From: Paraflavitalea sp. CAU 1676
Lineage (GTDB): Bacteria > Bacteroidota > Bacteroidia > Chitinophagales > Chitinophagaceae
Reading direction: 5' to 3'
Assembly (NCBI RefSeq): GCF_029223285.1
Contig: NZ_JARHUJ010000003.1
Location: 248,001-312,000, forward strand
Length of the DNA stretch: 64,000 nt
A program made the position numbers and the translations under genes. This document shows, in pieces, positions 17,405 through 26,350 of the stretch. A model generated the notes under the pieces. That model had not been told where the DNA came from and ran no database searches. It saw only the letters and a list, made by a program, of their open reading frames with translations. The stretch's first letter is position 1. Each line of letters starts with the position of its first letter.

Positions 17405-19000
17405 ATGAAATATATTAACGAGATCCAGAAGCGCAGAACCTTTGCCATCATCTCTCACCCCGATGCCGGTAAAACGACCCTCACGGAAAAGTTCCTCCTG
17501 TTTGGTGGAGCCATCCAGACTGCCGGCGCCGTAAAGAGCAACAAGATCAAGAAACACGCTACGAGCGACTTCATGGAGATCGAGCGGCAGCGGGGTATCT
17601 CGGTGGCGACCTCGGTTATGAGCTTTGAGTACAATGGCATTCTCGTTAACCTGCTCGATACCCCTGGTCACAAGGACTTTGCAGAAGACACTTACCGCAC
17701 CCTCACAGCCGTAGACAGCGTTATCCTGGTGGTGGATAGCGTGAATGGGGTGGAAGACCAAACCCGCCGCCTCATGGAAGTATGCCGTATGCGCAGCACG
17801 CCCGTGATCGTGTTCATCAACAAGATGGACCGCGATGGTAAGAACCGATTCGACCTGCTCGAAGAGATCGAGAACGAACTGAAGATACACCTGCACCCCA
17901 TGACCTGGCCCATCAACAGCGGCAAGGACTTCAAAGGGGTGTATAACCTGCACGATAAAAGCCTGAACTTATTTACCGCTAATACCAAGGCCACTGAGGA
18001 AGATTCCATCCGCATCTCGGACCTTTCGGAGCAAATACTCGACGATCGCCTGGGCGATAAAGACGCTTCCCTGTTGCGGGAAGATGTTGAACTGGTAGAT
18101 GGTGTATACGGAGAATTGGAGTCGAAGGAATACCTGGCCGGCAACGTGGCGCCTGTATTTTTTGGTAGCGCCATCAATAACTTCGGCGTAAAGGAAATGC
18201 TCGATACGTTTATCCGTATAGCGCCGCTGCCCCTGTGCCGGCCAACTTCACTGCGCGAAGTATGTCCTGATGAAGACAAATTCTCCGGCTTCATATTCAA
18301 GATCCACGCGAACCTCGATCCCAAGCACCGTGACCGTATCGCCTTTTTACGCGTATGTTCGGGCAAGTTCGAGCGCAACAAATACTTTCACCACGTTCGC
18401 CTCGATAAAGATGTACGTTTCAGCAATCCCTATACCTTCATGGCCCGCGATAAGGACGTCATTGAATCGGCGTATCCCGGCGATGTAGTGGGCTTGTTCG
18501 ACACCGGCAACTTCAAGATTGGCGATACCCTTACCGAAGGAGAAGAATTCTACTTTACCGGAATACCTTCCTTCTCCCCTGAAATTTTTAAGGAAGTAGT
18601 CAATAAGGACCCGATGAAAACCAAACAACTGGAAAAGGGCCTGATGCAGCTCACAGACGAGGGCGTGGCACAGTTGTTTACCCAGTTTGGCGGTAACAAA
18701 AAGATCATCGGCTGCGTGGGTGAACTGCAGTTTGAGGTGATCCAATATCGCCTGCTGCAAGAGTATGGCGCATCGTGTGAATTCCGCGCACAACCTTATT
18801 ACAAAGCCTGCTGGATCACCAGCAACGACGCTAAAAAGCTGGACGACTTTGCCCGCTTCAAGGGCAACAACATCGCCACCGATAAGGATGGCCACCTGGT
18901 GTACCTGGCGCAAAGCGAGTGGTTCCTCAATACCGAAAGGCAAAACAATCCCGACATCGAATTCCACTTCACCAGTGAGATCCATAAAGAAGCGGTTTAA
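17405..19000 (+). CDS. prfC: Peptide chain release factor 3
   Basis: A 531-residue translational GTPase of normal RF3 length. The P-loop H-P-D-A-G-K-T-T is at 18-25, the RF3-specific switch region [10 protein letters not shown] at about 61-70, G3 D-T-P-G-H at 85-89 and G4 N-K-M-D at 139-142. C-terminal blocks include V-G-E-L-Q-F-E-V and a Tyr-rich R-A-Q-P-Y-Y motif. RF3 removes RF1/RF2 from ribosomes after peptide release, using GTP. EF-G and LepA are excluded by the RF3-type switch I and the absence of EF-G domain IV. It is a single-gene unit ended by a terminator at 19040. Confidence 0.96.
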   Translation: MKYINEIQKRRTFAIISHPDAGKTTLTEKFLLFGGAIQTAGAVKSNKIKKHATSDFMEIERQRGISVATSVMSFEYNGILVNLLDTPGHKDFAEDTYRTLTAVDSVILVVDSVNGVEDQTRRLMEVCRMRSTPVIVFINKMDRDGKNRFDLLEEIENELKIHLHPMTWPINSGKDFKGVYNLHDKSLNLFTANTKATEEDSIRISDLSEQILDDRLGDKDASLLREDVELVDGVYGELESKEYLAGNVAPVFFGSAINNFGVKEMLDTFIRIAPLPLCRPTSLREVCPDEDKFSGFIFKIHANLDPKHRDRIAFLRVCSGKFERNKYFHHVRLDKDVRFSNPYTFMARDKDVIESAYPGDVVGLFDTGNFKIGDTLTEGEEFYFTGIPSFSPEIFKEVVNKDPMKTKQLEKGLMQLTDEGVAQLFTQFGGNKKIIGCVGELQFEVIQYRLLQEYGASCEFRAQPYYKACWITSNDAKKLDDFARFKGNNIATDKDGHLVYLAQSEWFLNTERQNNPDIEFHFTSEIHKEAV

Positions 19001-19039
19001 CAAAACAATCCCGCATCAGATCAACATATTTACTATTCA

Positions 19040-19067
19040 ATGGCTATCTTAACGGTAGCCATTTTTT
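19040..19067 (+). terminator. Rho-independent terminator of prfC
   Basis: ATGGCTA and TAGCCAT form a 7-bp stem with a 9-base loop, followed by six T. It lies 40 bases after the prfC stop. Confidence 0.75.
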
Positions 19068-19115
19068 GTACGGGTAACCTTAACCGTCCTCCCCCAACCC
19101 TTAAAACCTTTTTGA

Positions 19116-19910
19116 ATGAAAATGATGTGGTGCTGGCGCTGCAAGATGGAGGTGCCGATGCTCGAAGATGAAGAGGAGCAGCACGTGCGTGAAATTATGG
19201 ATAGGGGGCCAGAACAGGAAGCCGGTGGCCTGATGCTGCACGAACGGCTTAAACTGATATTGAATTACTACAACATTCTAACAGGCTGGGAAGAAACTAA
19301 CTTCAATGCTGTTATGCACCACATGGTAGGTTTGTATGGGCCACCCTGCGAGCAATGCGGCAAGCCCTACCGAACTACGAAAGCAACCTTTTGCGCTGCA
19401 TGTGGCAACAAGCGTATTCTCAAGAAACCCTCCCTTAGAATCTCTTTCGACCTCGATGATACGTTGATCGCTTACTCTTTCCCTTTTGCAACCGAACCGC
19501 GACAATGGTGGCAAAAATTACTAGGACAAGAAAGGCTTCGCGCTGGCACCGTGGCTTTAATCAAGTCGCTCCAGGCCGAGGGGCATTCCATTTCTATTTA
19601 TACCAGTTCCCTGCGCCCGGTGCGCCGGATCAGGATGTTACTAAGGTCTTACGATATTCGCGTAGAACAGGTGATCAACCGGCAGATCCATCTCAAAACA
19701 GTACCGGTGAATAAGCAACAATGCTCCAAATATCCGCCAGCCTTCGGCATCGACATTCACGTTGATGATTCAACAGGGCTTGCGATCGAAGGAAACCAGC
19801 ACAAGTTCAAAACAATTATCGTTGCAATGGACCAGGAAGACTGGACAAAGTATATCTGGAATGAAATAGAAAAACAAGCTAAGCATTTCCCTAACTTCAA
19901 ACGATGGTAG
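19116..19910 (+). CDS. Zinc-ribbon / HAD-like hydrolase fusion protein
   Basis: A 264-residue two-part protein. Residues 1-100 hold three Cys pairs: C6-W-R-C9, C78-E-Q-C81 and C93-A-A-C96, the last two forming a classic zinc ribbon; an acidic E-D-E-E-E segment follows the first pair. From about residue 107 the chain switches to a HAD-superfamily fold with motif I F-D-L-D-D-T-L (Asp112 nucleophile, Asp114), motif II Y-T-S-S, a conserved Lys region, and motif IV I-D-I-H-V-D-D. HAD enzymes are mostly phosphatases; a 5'-nucleotidase-like or regulatory role is possible. It overlaps the downstream GNAT gene by 7 bases, so they are co-translated. The N-terminal part may sense metal or bind nucleic acid; this is inference. 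Confidence 0.7.
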   Translation: MKMMWCWRCKMEVPMLEDEEEQHVREIMDRGPEQEAGGLMLHERLKLILNYYNILTGWEETNFNAVMHHMVGLYGPPCEQCGKPYRTTKATFCAACGNKRILKKPSLRISFDLDDTLIAYSFPFATEPRQWWQKLLGQERLRAGTVALIKSLQAEGHSISIYTSSLRPVRRIRMLLRSYDIRVEQVINRQIHLKTVPVNKQQCSKYPPAFGIDIHVDDSTGLAIEGNQHKFKTIIVAMDQEDWTKYIWNEIEKQAKHFPNFKRW

Positions 19911-20425
19911 AAACCGCCCGGCTGCTCATCATGCCGCTGAACAAAGACCAGCTTCACCTGTACCTGCGGGCCAACGACCTGTTTGAGCGGTCGCATGGAC
20001 TTACCTGCACGGGGCGCACGATTGCCCCGGCCGTGCAGAACATGGTGCAGCAGTTTACCATGCGGCAAATGGTCGACGCCACCGCCGACAACTACCTGTT
20101 CTATACCTTCTGGATCGTTGTAGAGAAATCGACCAAACTCATCGTGGCCGAACTCGGTTTTAAAGGAGTACCCAACGGAAATGGGGAAATAGAGATCGGT
20201 TATGGTACCATGCCCCACCACCAGGGAAAAGGCTTTATGTCCGAAGCTGTGGCAGGCATGGTAAACTGGTGCTGCCAACGCCCCGATGTGTTGGTCTTGC
20301 TCGCCGAAACAGATGTGGCCAATGAAGCATCGATAAAAGTCCTCATCAAGAACAACTTCACCCAATTCACGCGCAAGGGAGATATGCTCTGGTGGAAGAA
20401 GCGGGTTGACAAAGTTATCAGTTGA
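19904..20425 (+). CDS. GNAT family N-acetyltransferase (RimJ/RimL-like)
   Basis: A 173-residue acetyltransferase. The N-terminus V-E-T-A-R-L-L-I-M-P-L is the usual first strand of RimJ/RimL-type GNATs. I-E-I-G-Y-G-T-M-P-H-H-Q-G-K-G-F-M-S-E-A carries the acetyl-CoA pyrophosphate-binding Q-G-K-G-F motif, and N-x-A-S-I-K-V-L-I-K-N-N-F is the typical last helix and strand. It acetylates an amino group of a protein or small molecule; the substrate is unknown. The ATG overlaps the stop region of the zinc-ribbon/HAD gene (ATGGTAG), implying translational coupling and a possibly shared pathway. Confidence 0.88.
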   Translation: MVETARLLIMPLNKDQLHLYLRANDLFERSHGLTCTGRTIAPAVQNMVQQFTMRQMVDATADNYLFYTFWIVVEKSTKLIVAELGFKGVPNGNGEIEIGYGTMPHHQGKGFMSEAVAGMVNWCCQRPDVLVLLAETDVANEASIKVLIKNNFTQFTRKGDMLWWKKRVDKVIS

Positions 20426-20563
20426 TGGCGGGAGAAATAAGAAACGAGCCGACGTGAAAAAACGTTGAGAAGAAAGCCCGACGCATAATTAAGCAAACCT
20501 ACCGATCGCAAGGCTGCTCATCTTACCACGAGTGCAGATTTAACCCGTGACCAGGTTCCAACG

Positions 20564-20602
20564 AAAAAGCCCATCGAACGCCTCGCGGCTGCTCAATGGG
20601 CT
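20564..20602 (-). terminator. Rho-independent terminator of purB
   Basis: On the minus strand AGCCCAT...ATGGGCT pairs across a GC-rich loop and is followed by TTTTTC. It lies 24 bases after the purB stop. Confidence 0.7.
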
Positions 20603-20625
20603 CTTCTATCAATTTTCGCGCTTAT

Positions 20626-21969
20626 CTATTCAGGGTTGGTACCGATATAGTTATGCGGAGTGATCTTTTTCAATTCCTTCTTCAAGGTAGCGGTGATCTT
20701 CAGTCCGTCGATGAACTGGTGGATAGACTGCTTGTTGATGCCATTCTTTCCCCTCGTCAATTCTTTCAACGCCTCGTAGGGCTGAGGATAGTTCTCGCGG
20801 CGCAATACCGTTTGGATCGCTTCTGCCACCACGGCCCAGTTATTGTCGAGATCGTTGTAGATACGCTCATCATTCAGTACCAGTTTGGCCAGACCTTTCT
20901 CGATCGACTTAAGCGCAAGAATAATATGGGCAAATGGGACGCCAATATTGCGCAGTACGGTAGAGTCGGTAAGGTCGCGCTGCAGACGGCTGACCGGAAG
21001 TTTAGATGCCAGGTGTTCCAGTAATGCATTGGCAATACCCAGGTTTCCTTCTGCATTTTCGAAATCGATGGGGTTTACTTTATGCGGCATAGCCGAAGAG
21101 CCGATCTCGCCCTTTTTGGTCTGCTGCTTGAAGTAATCCATGGAAATATAGGTCCAGATATCGCGGCAGAAATCGAGCAGGATGGTGTTGATGCGTTTCA
21201 TACCATCGAAATGCGCCGCCAGGAAATCGTAATGTTCGATCTGGGTAGTGAACTGCTGGCGCTGTAGGCCCAGTACACCTTCCACGAAACTATTGCCCAA
21301 CTTTACCCAGTCTTTGTTGGGATAGGCCACCTGGTGTGCATTGAAATTGCCGGTAGCACCACCAAATTTGGCGGTGAACGGAACGTAGATGAATTGCTCC
21401 ACCTGGTTTTCGAGCCTTTCCACAAATACCCTGATCTCTTTGCCGAGGCGGGTAGGACTGGCCGGCTGTCCGTGCGTGCGTGCCAGCATGGGAATGTCTT
21501 TCCATTCGTCCGACAGCAGTTCGAGCTGGCGGTTGAGGTTGAGCAGGGCAGGGAGGTATTCAAACTCCACGGCCTGTTTCCACGAAAGGGGGATGGCCGT
21601 ATTGTTGATATCCTGCGAAGTGAGGCCAAAATGCACCCATTCGCTCACCTTTTCGGCATTGACCTTTTTTAATCGGTCTTTAATGAAGTATTCCACGGCC
21701 TTTACGTCGTGGTTGGTGATCTTTTCTGTTTCTTTGATCTGCATAGCATCGTCGATGCTAAAGTTGTCCAACACCTCACGCAGGGCTTTCCGTACGGGGG
21801 CTGTCAATGTAAAGAACTTCTTATCGGCCAGAAACTGGAAGTATTCAACCTCTACCAAAACCCGGTATTTCATCAGGGCGAATTCCGAAAAATATTCATC
21901 CAGGTGCTGTACCTGATGGCGGTAGCGTCCGTCGATAGGGGAAATTGCTGTGAGTGCGTGTAAATCCAT
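20626..21969 (-). CDS. purB: Adenylosuccinate lyase
   Basis: A 447-residue fumarase/aspartase-superfamily enzyme of the long (E. coli) PurB type. The N-terminus L-T-A-I-S-P-I-D-G-R-Y is diagnostic for PurB. The substrate-binding T-S-Q-D-I-N-N-T block, the R-T-H-G-Q-P-A-S block with general-acid His, and the signature G-S-S-A-M-P-H-K-V-N-P (about residue 290) are intact. It cleaves SAICAR to AICAR and adenylosuccinate to AMP with release of fumarate in purine synthesis. It is a single-gene unit, divergent from mqnA; the 53 bases between them hold the mqnA promoter. Confidence 0.97.
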   Translation of the reverse strand: MDLHALTAISPIDGRYRHQVQHLDEYFSEFALMKYRVLVEVEYFQFLADKKFFTLTAPVRKALREVLDNFSIDDAMQIKETEKITNHDVKAVEYFIKDRLKKVNAEKVSEWVHFGLTSQDINNTAIPLSWKQAVEFEYLPALLNLNRQLELLSDEWKDIPMLARTHGQPASPTRLGKEIRVFVERLENQVEQFIYVPFTAKFGGATGNFNAHQVAYPNKDWVKLGNSFVEGVLGLQRQQFTTQIEHYDFLAAHFDGMKRINTILLDFCRDIWTYISMDYFKQQTKKGEIGSSAMPHKVNPIDFENAEGNLGIANALLEHLASKLPVSRLQRDLTDSTVLRNIGVPFAHIILALKSIEKGLAKLVLNDERIYNDLDNNWAVVAEAIQTVLRRENYPQPYEALKELTRGKNGINKQSIHQFIDGLKITATLKKELKKITPHNYIGTNPE

Positions 21970-21974
21970 GAACA

Positions 21975-22003
21975 GTTGTTATATCAATATTCTATTAACT
22001 TTG
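21975..22003 (+). promoter_or_regulatory. Bacteroidetes-type promoter of mqnA
   Basis: GTTG (21975-21978), 17 bases, TAACTTTG (21996-22003), an exact -7 element. Transcription should begin near 22010, leaving a leader of only about 13 bases before the TTG start of mqnA. Confidence 0.65.
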
Positions 22004-22022
22004 CGCCGTAAAATTAAATGAA

Positions 22023-22799
22023 TTGGAGAAGATTAAGGTTGGAATCGTGAATTATCTGAATACCAAGCCATTGATTTATGGCTTGAATCAGTCGCCGGTG
22101 ATGGAACAGATCGAACTGATCGGAGATTATCCCGCCAATATTGCCCGGATGCTGCTGGATGGAAAGATCGACATGGGCCTGGTGCCGGTAGCCGTGATCC
22201 CGCATTTGAAAGAATACCACATCAATACCGACTGGTGCATCGGCTGCAACGGTCCCGTAGCATCGGTTTGCCTGTTCAGCGAAGTGCCGATAGAGCAAAT
22301 TGAGACCGTTTTACTCGACTACCAAAGCCGTACTTCAGTAGCGCTGGCCAAAATACTCCTGCGCGAACACTGGAAAATTACCCCCCGCCTGGTCGATACC
22401 CGTACCGATTACCGGGCCGATATTAAGGGCACTACAGCCGGCGTCGTGATCGGCGACCGTGCCCTGGAGCAGCGTGCTACCTCCAAATACGTATATGACC
22501 TCGGCGAAGCCTGGAAAGCAATGACGGGTTTACCCTTCGTTTTTGCCGCCTGGGTCAGCAATAAACAACTCCCGGCCGATTTCATCGAGTCCTTCAACCA
22601 GGCTAATGCCGCGGGTGTCAACTGCATTCCCAGCGTGGTGGCCACTACGCCTTACCCGGTTTTCGACCTGCATGCCTACTATACACACTACATCGATTAC
22701 CAGCTCGATGCCGCGAAACTAAAAGCACTGAAATTGTTTCTATCCAAACTCACGGAGGAAACAAAACAAGCGCAGACCGTGCCCGCAACAAGCCGTTAA
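22023..22799 (+). CDS. mqnA: Chorismate dehydratase of the futalosine menaquinone pathway
   Basis: A 258-residue periplasmic-binding-fold enzyme. K-V-G-I-V-N-Y-L-N-T-K-P-L at the N-terminus, then G-x-I-D-M-G-L-V-P-V-A and V-A-S-V-C-L-F-S are MqnA hallmarks. MqnA dehydrates chorismate to 3-enolpyruvyl-benzoate, the first step of the futalosine route to menaquinone. The start must be TTG at 22023: the conserved N-terminus begins at codon 4, no in-frame ATG lies upstream, and the promoter puts transcription start near 22010. An out-of-frame ATG at 22018 opens a 10-codon frame ending at 22050. Genes for later steps (mqnB-D) are not in the window. Confidence 0.9.
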   Translation: MEKIKVGIVNYLNTKPLIYGLNQSPVMEQIELIGDYPANIARMLLDGKIDMGLVPVAVIPHLKEYHINTDWCIGCNGPVASVCLFSEVPIEQIETVLLDYQSRTSVALAKILLREHWKITPRLVDTRTDYRADIKGTTAGVVIGDRALEQRATSKYVYDLGEAWKAMTGLPFVFAAWVSNKQLPADFIESFNQANAAGVNCIPSVVATTPYPVFDLHAYYTHYIDYQLDAAKLKALKLFLSKLTEETKQAQTVPATSR

Positions 22800-22810
22800 T
22801 TAACCGAAAT

Positions 22811-22849
22811 AAAAAAGGGTCTGACCAGATAAAATGGTCAGACCCTTTT
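22811..22849. terminator. Bidirectional terminator between mqnA and the DNRLRE protein
   Basis: A 15-bp perfect stem, AAAAGGGTCTGACCA with TGGTCAGACCCTTTT, around a 7-base loop. It has T runs on both strands and serves the two convergent genes. Confidence 0.88.
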
Positions 22850-22865
22850 CTTATGTCTATGCTTT

Positions 22866-25800
22866 TTACAGCAGGAAGATCTTGAAGGTCTTGGTAGTTG
22901 TACCAACTCTGATCTTCACGTAGTAGTTTCCTGTAGGAACACCACCACGGTTGATCTGGATAGGTACCAGGTTGATGCCTGCACGGCAACGGATCTGGTT
23001 GGTGATCGTTTTCTTCAGGTTGCCCTGCATATCGTACAGTTTCGCATCACCGGTTTCATCCTTGTTGGCAAGTATCCATGCCTGCAGCTGTCCGAAGGAT
23101 GGGTTGGGGTAGAGCTTCATCTCTACCTTGTTGGTATCGGCATCGGGCAGGGTATAACAGATCTCCAGTCTTGGCCGCACCGAATCGGGCGAAGAACCAG
23201 AGTGGAAGACCATGCTGTTATAATACTGTTCGGTTTGCAACCTCAGCAGCATACCATTGTTCGAGGCAGGCGTCTTTACCCATCCCTGTACAAAGTCAGT
23301 AACGTCCACCACATAGTTCTGGCGGGGAGAGCTGCTTTGCGCCAACACCTTTTGTTTGTCGGCCGTGGTAGCCGGTTGGTTGGCCCATCCGGTACCAGCC
23401 ATGGCCCAGGGCGCTGTTACACGTTGCAGTAAGGCGGTATTGTTCTCACCATAAGTTGGGTTTCCAATATATCCGTTCTTCGCATTGGCGTTGGCATAGA
23501 GCGTCAGCTTAGCGCTGTTGATGATCGCATTGGCCGGCACCATACTTACATCGTAGCGCATGATGGCCCTGAAATCGCAGGTGGAATAGCCGATTCCGTA
23601 ACACGTCCACGCAGCCGCAGTGATCTCGGGCTGTGTGGTATCGGCTGCATACGGCGCCATGGTAGATATATGCAGTTGTTTGAACCTGCCGCTCGCACGG
23701 TCACCCTTCAACAGGATCGTCGTAGTGCAGGGTTGTGGAGCCGGCGCGCCCAATACGGTGATCTTGCGGCAATAGCTGGCGCTACAACCTCCGTCGTATT
23801 GTATGGTTACACATACATTGTAGGTACCAGCCGTCTGATACTGATGCCCCGTACCATACCATGGCAGGTTGCCGGCAGCAGGATAGTTGATGCAGGTATC
23901 TTTACCATCACCAAACGACCAGCAGATGCGGATCGGCCGTTTGTTACGGGAGTTCCAGGTAGCGGCCGTGAAATTCCTGTTGAGCGAGTTGCTGCCTACG
24001 ATGGAATCGGTGAAATTAGCGCGGCAACTATCTGTACCTGTATTAGGAACAGTATAGCAGATCTCCAGCCTGGGACGCAGCGAATCCGTGGCCTGGCCCG
24101 AGTTAAAGACCATGCTGTTGTAATAACCTTCCGATTGCAGGCGCAGCAATACTCCATAATTACTATCGGGTTTGTTGACCCAGTATTGTACAAAATCCTT
24201 CATGTCGATCACATAATGCTGGCGGGGTTCACTGCTTTGCGACAGTACTTTTTGTGCAGTGGAGGTAACCGCTGGTTGATTGCTCCAGCCGGTGCCAGCC
24301 GCCTGCCAGGGCGCAATGACCCGTTGCAGCAACGATGTATTGTTGCTGCCGAATGTAGGACTACCAGAATATCCATTGATGTTATTGGCCTTCGCGTATA
24401 AATATAATTTAGCCCCGGTAATGATGGCGTTTGCAGGCAGCGCGCGCAGGTCGTACCGCAGCAGGCTCCTGAAATTACAGATGGATTCGCCAATAGCGTT
24501 ACAGGTCCAGGCCGCTGAAACGATCTCCGGCTGGGTAGTATCAGCCGCAAAGGGCGCATAACTGGACAGCAGCAGTTGCCTGAACTGGGCGCCGGGACTG
24601 CCTTTGATGACCAATTGCTTATCGCAGGCAGGTGGCGTAGTGGGTGCTTTTACTGTAACCTGTAAGATGGTAGTATCTACACAGCTGCCTTCAAATTCCG
24701 CAATCAACCGAACCTGGTAGGTGGCAGCCTGCTTGTAGGTATGGCTTACTCCGTAGTAATTGAATGGACTCGCGGGGTTATAATTGATACAAGTGTCTTT
24801 TCCATCACCAAATGACCAGCACAGTCTTACGGGACGGCGGTTATTGCCGGCATCGGGAGTAGCGATAAACTGGTGTGTCCATGAATTTGTCACTACGCTA
24901 TCCCTGAACGATATGCCGCAACGCGCAGGTGCGGTAGAGGTATAACAGATCTCCAGGCGGGGTTGCACAGAGTCTGCCCCCTGGCCGCTGTAAAAGATCA
25001 TGCTGTTGTAAGCCTGCTCACTGGCCAATCGGAGAAGCACTCCATAGTTACTATCGGGTTGGTTGACCCAGTACTGCACCAGGTCTTTCAGATCAACGGT
25101 ATAGTTCTGCGCGGTACCCGTGCTTTGTGGCAATACACGTTGTCCGGCTGTGGTGACGGCCGGCTGATTGCCCCAACCCGTGTTAGTGAGTGTCCAGTTG
25201 TTGATGACTCTTTGCAGGAGCGCCGCATTGTTGTCTCCATACGTGGGTTGACCTGCATACCCGTTTTTCGCATTTTTATGGGCGTAGAGATACAGGGTGG
25301 CGCTGGTGATAGTGGCGCCAGCCGGAACCTGACTTACATCATAACGGAACAGGCTTCTGAAGTTGCAGGTGGGGAAACCATTGGCATTACAGGTCCAGGC
25401 TGCCGCTGTCATTTCGGGTTGCGAAGTATCACCCTGGGTGTTATTCATCGTGGTAAGGTGCAATTGTTTGAACCTGCCGCTCAGGCGGTCGCCCCGGATG
25501 ATCACAGCATTGGCGCAATTAACCGGTGGAGGAGGGGTGGTATAACAGATCTCCAGGCGCGGCTGCAGGCTTTCGGCTGACTTGCCCGAATGGAATACCA
25601 GACTGTTATAATTTATTTCATTCTGCAATTTGAGCAGCATACCATGGTTGCTGGCGGGTTCGCTTACCCATTGCTGCACAAAATCTTTTACATCGATCTC
25701 ATAATCCTGGGCGGTACTGGTGCTTTGTGCCAGTACTTTCTGACTGGTCGTATAGGCGGCCGGGATATTCCCCCAGCCTACAGAAGGCCCCCAGGCATTG

Positions 25801-26174
25801 CTGACCCGCTGAAGTACAGCACTATTGGACGAGCCATAAGTCGGCATGCCAACGTTTCCGTTCACCGCCGATTTGTGGGCGTAGAGGTATAACCGAGCGC
25901 TCACGATCGTGGCGTTGGCAGGAACCTGACTAAGGTTATACCAGATGAGGCTCCGGAAATTACAGGTCGGGTAGCCTTGCGCATTACAGGTCCAGCCGGC
26001 GGCAACGATCTCCGGTCCGGTGGTGTCGCTGGCGGTTTGGTTGTAGCTGCTGATCAGCCATTGGCGGTACTGGCCGGTACCGGACTTACCCCGCAGTGTT
26101 ACACACTGGGGCGACTGGCCGATACTTACAAAAGTTAAAAGAATACCTAAGGTGAGTAGAGTTGCTGATTTCAT
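22866..26174 (-). CDS. Large secreted protein with four DNRLRE-like repeats, two PKD domains and T9SS sorting domain
   Basis: A 1102-residue protein with a signal peptide (about 1-19). Four repeats of about 190 residues (about 22-212, 218-412, 516-710 and 818-1010) each contain A-A-W-T-C-N/Y, C-N/D-F-R-S/A, a P-A-N-A-x-I-x-S-A-x-L-x-L-Y-A block, G-W-x-N-Q-P-A and P-R-L-E-I-C-Y. This is the layout of the DNRLRE (CBM96-like) module. Two PKD-like domains (about 415-510 and 715-810) carry C-W-S-F-G-D-G-K-D-T-C. The last 75 residues are a T9SS type A sorting domain. Cys-rich repeats suggest disulfides. It is probably a cell-surface carbohydrate-binding or adhesin protein with no catalytic domain visible. 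Convergent with mqnA and divergent from the sensor kinase. Confidence 0.82.
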   Translation of the reverse strand: MKSATLLTLGILLTFVSIGQSPQCVTLRGKSGTGQYRQWLISSYNQTASDTTGPEIVAAGWTCNAQGYPTCNFRSLIWYNLSQVPANATIVSARLYLYAHKSAVNGNVGMPTYGSSNSAVLQRVSNAWGPSVGWGNIPAAYTTSQKVLAQSTSTAQDYEIDVKDFVQQWVSEPASNHGMLLKLQNEINYNSLVFHSGKSAESLQPRLEICYTTPPPPVNCANAVIIRGDRLSGRFKQLHLTTMNNTQGDTSQPEMTAAAWTCNANGFPTCNFRSLFRYDVSQVPAGATITSATLYLYAHKNAKNGYAGQPTYGDNNAALLQRVINNWTLTNTGWGNQPAVTTAGQRVLPQSTGTAQNYTVDLKDLVQYWVNQPDSNYGVLLRLASEQAYNSMIFYSGQGADSVQPRLEICYTSTAPARCGISFRDSVVTNSWTHQFIATPDAGNNRRPVRLCWSFGDGKDTCINYNPASPFNYYGVSHTYKQAATYQVRLIAEFEGSCVDTTILQVTVKAPTTPPACDKQLVIKGSPGAQFRQLLLSSYAPFAADTTQPEIVSAAWTCNAIGESICNFRSLLRYDLRALPANAIITGAKLYLYAKANNINGYSGSPTFGSNNTSLLQRVIAPWQAAGTGWSNQPAVTSTAQKVLSQSSEPRQHYVIDMKDFVQYWVNKPDSNYGVLLRLQSEGYYNSMVFNSGQATDSLRPRLEICYTVPNTGTDSCRANFTDSIVGSNSLNRNFTAATWNSRNKRPIRICWSFGDGKDTCINYPAAGNLPWYGTGHQYQTAGTYNVCVTIQYDGGCSASYCRKITVLGAPAPQPCTTTILLKGDRASGRFKQLHISTMAPYAADTTQPEITAAAWTCYGIGYSTCDFRAIMRYDVSMVPANAIINSAKLTLYANANAKNGYIGNPTYGENNTALLQRVTAPWAMAGTGWANQPATTADKQKVLAQSSSPRQNYVVDVTDFVQGWVKTPASNNGMLLRLQTEQYYNSMVFHSGSSPDSVRPRLEICYTLPDADTNKVEMKLYPNPSFGQLQAWILANKDETGDAKLYDMQGNLKKTITNQIRCRAGINLVPIQINRGGVPTGNYYVKIRVGTTTKTFKIFLL

Positions 26175-26350
26175 GTAACGTATTTAGGGTTACTGGCTCT
26201 AAAAATACTATTTTAGCTGGTTAACACGGTACCGTTGAGTAAGTGTGCAGACTTGAGCCATAACTGTGCACTTTAAGCGGTATTGTGTGACGGATAAACG
26301 GCCGCCCCGGATGTCAAATTGCCATGCCGGGGAACAATCCAATAACAATT

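Noticed and set aside
22866-26174. Idea that the repeated blocks are a CRISPR or DNA-level repeat array
   Set aside because: They are protein-coding repeats of about 570 bases with diverged nucleotide sequence, not short identical repeats with spacers.
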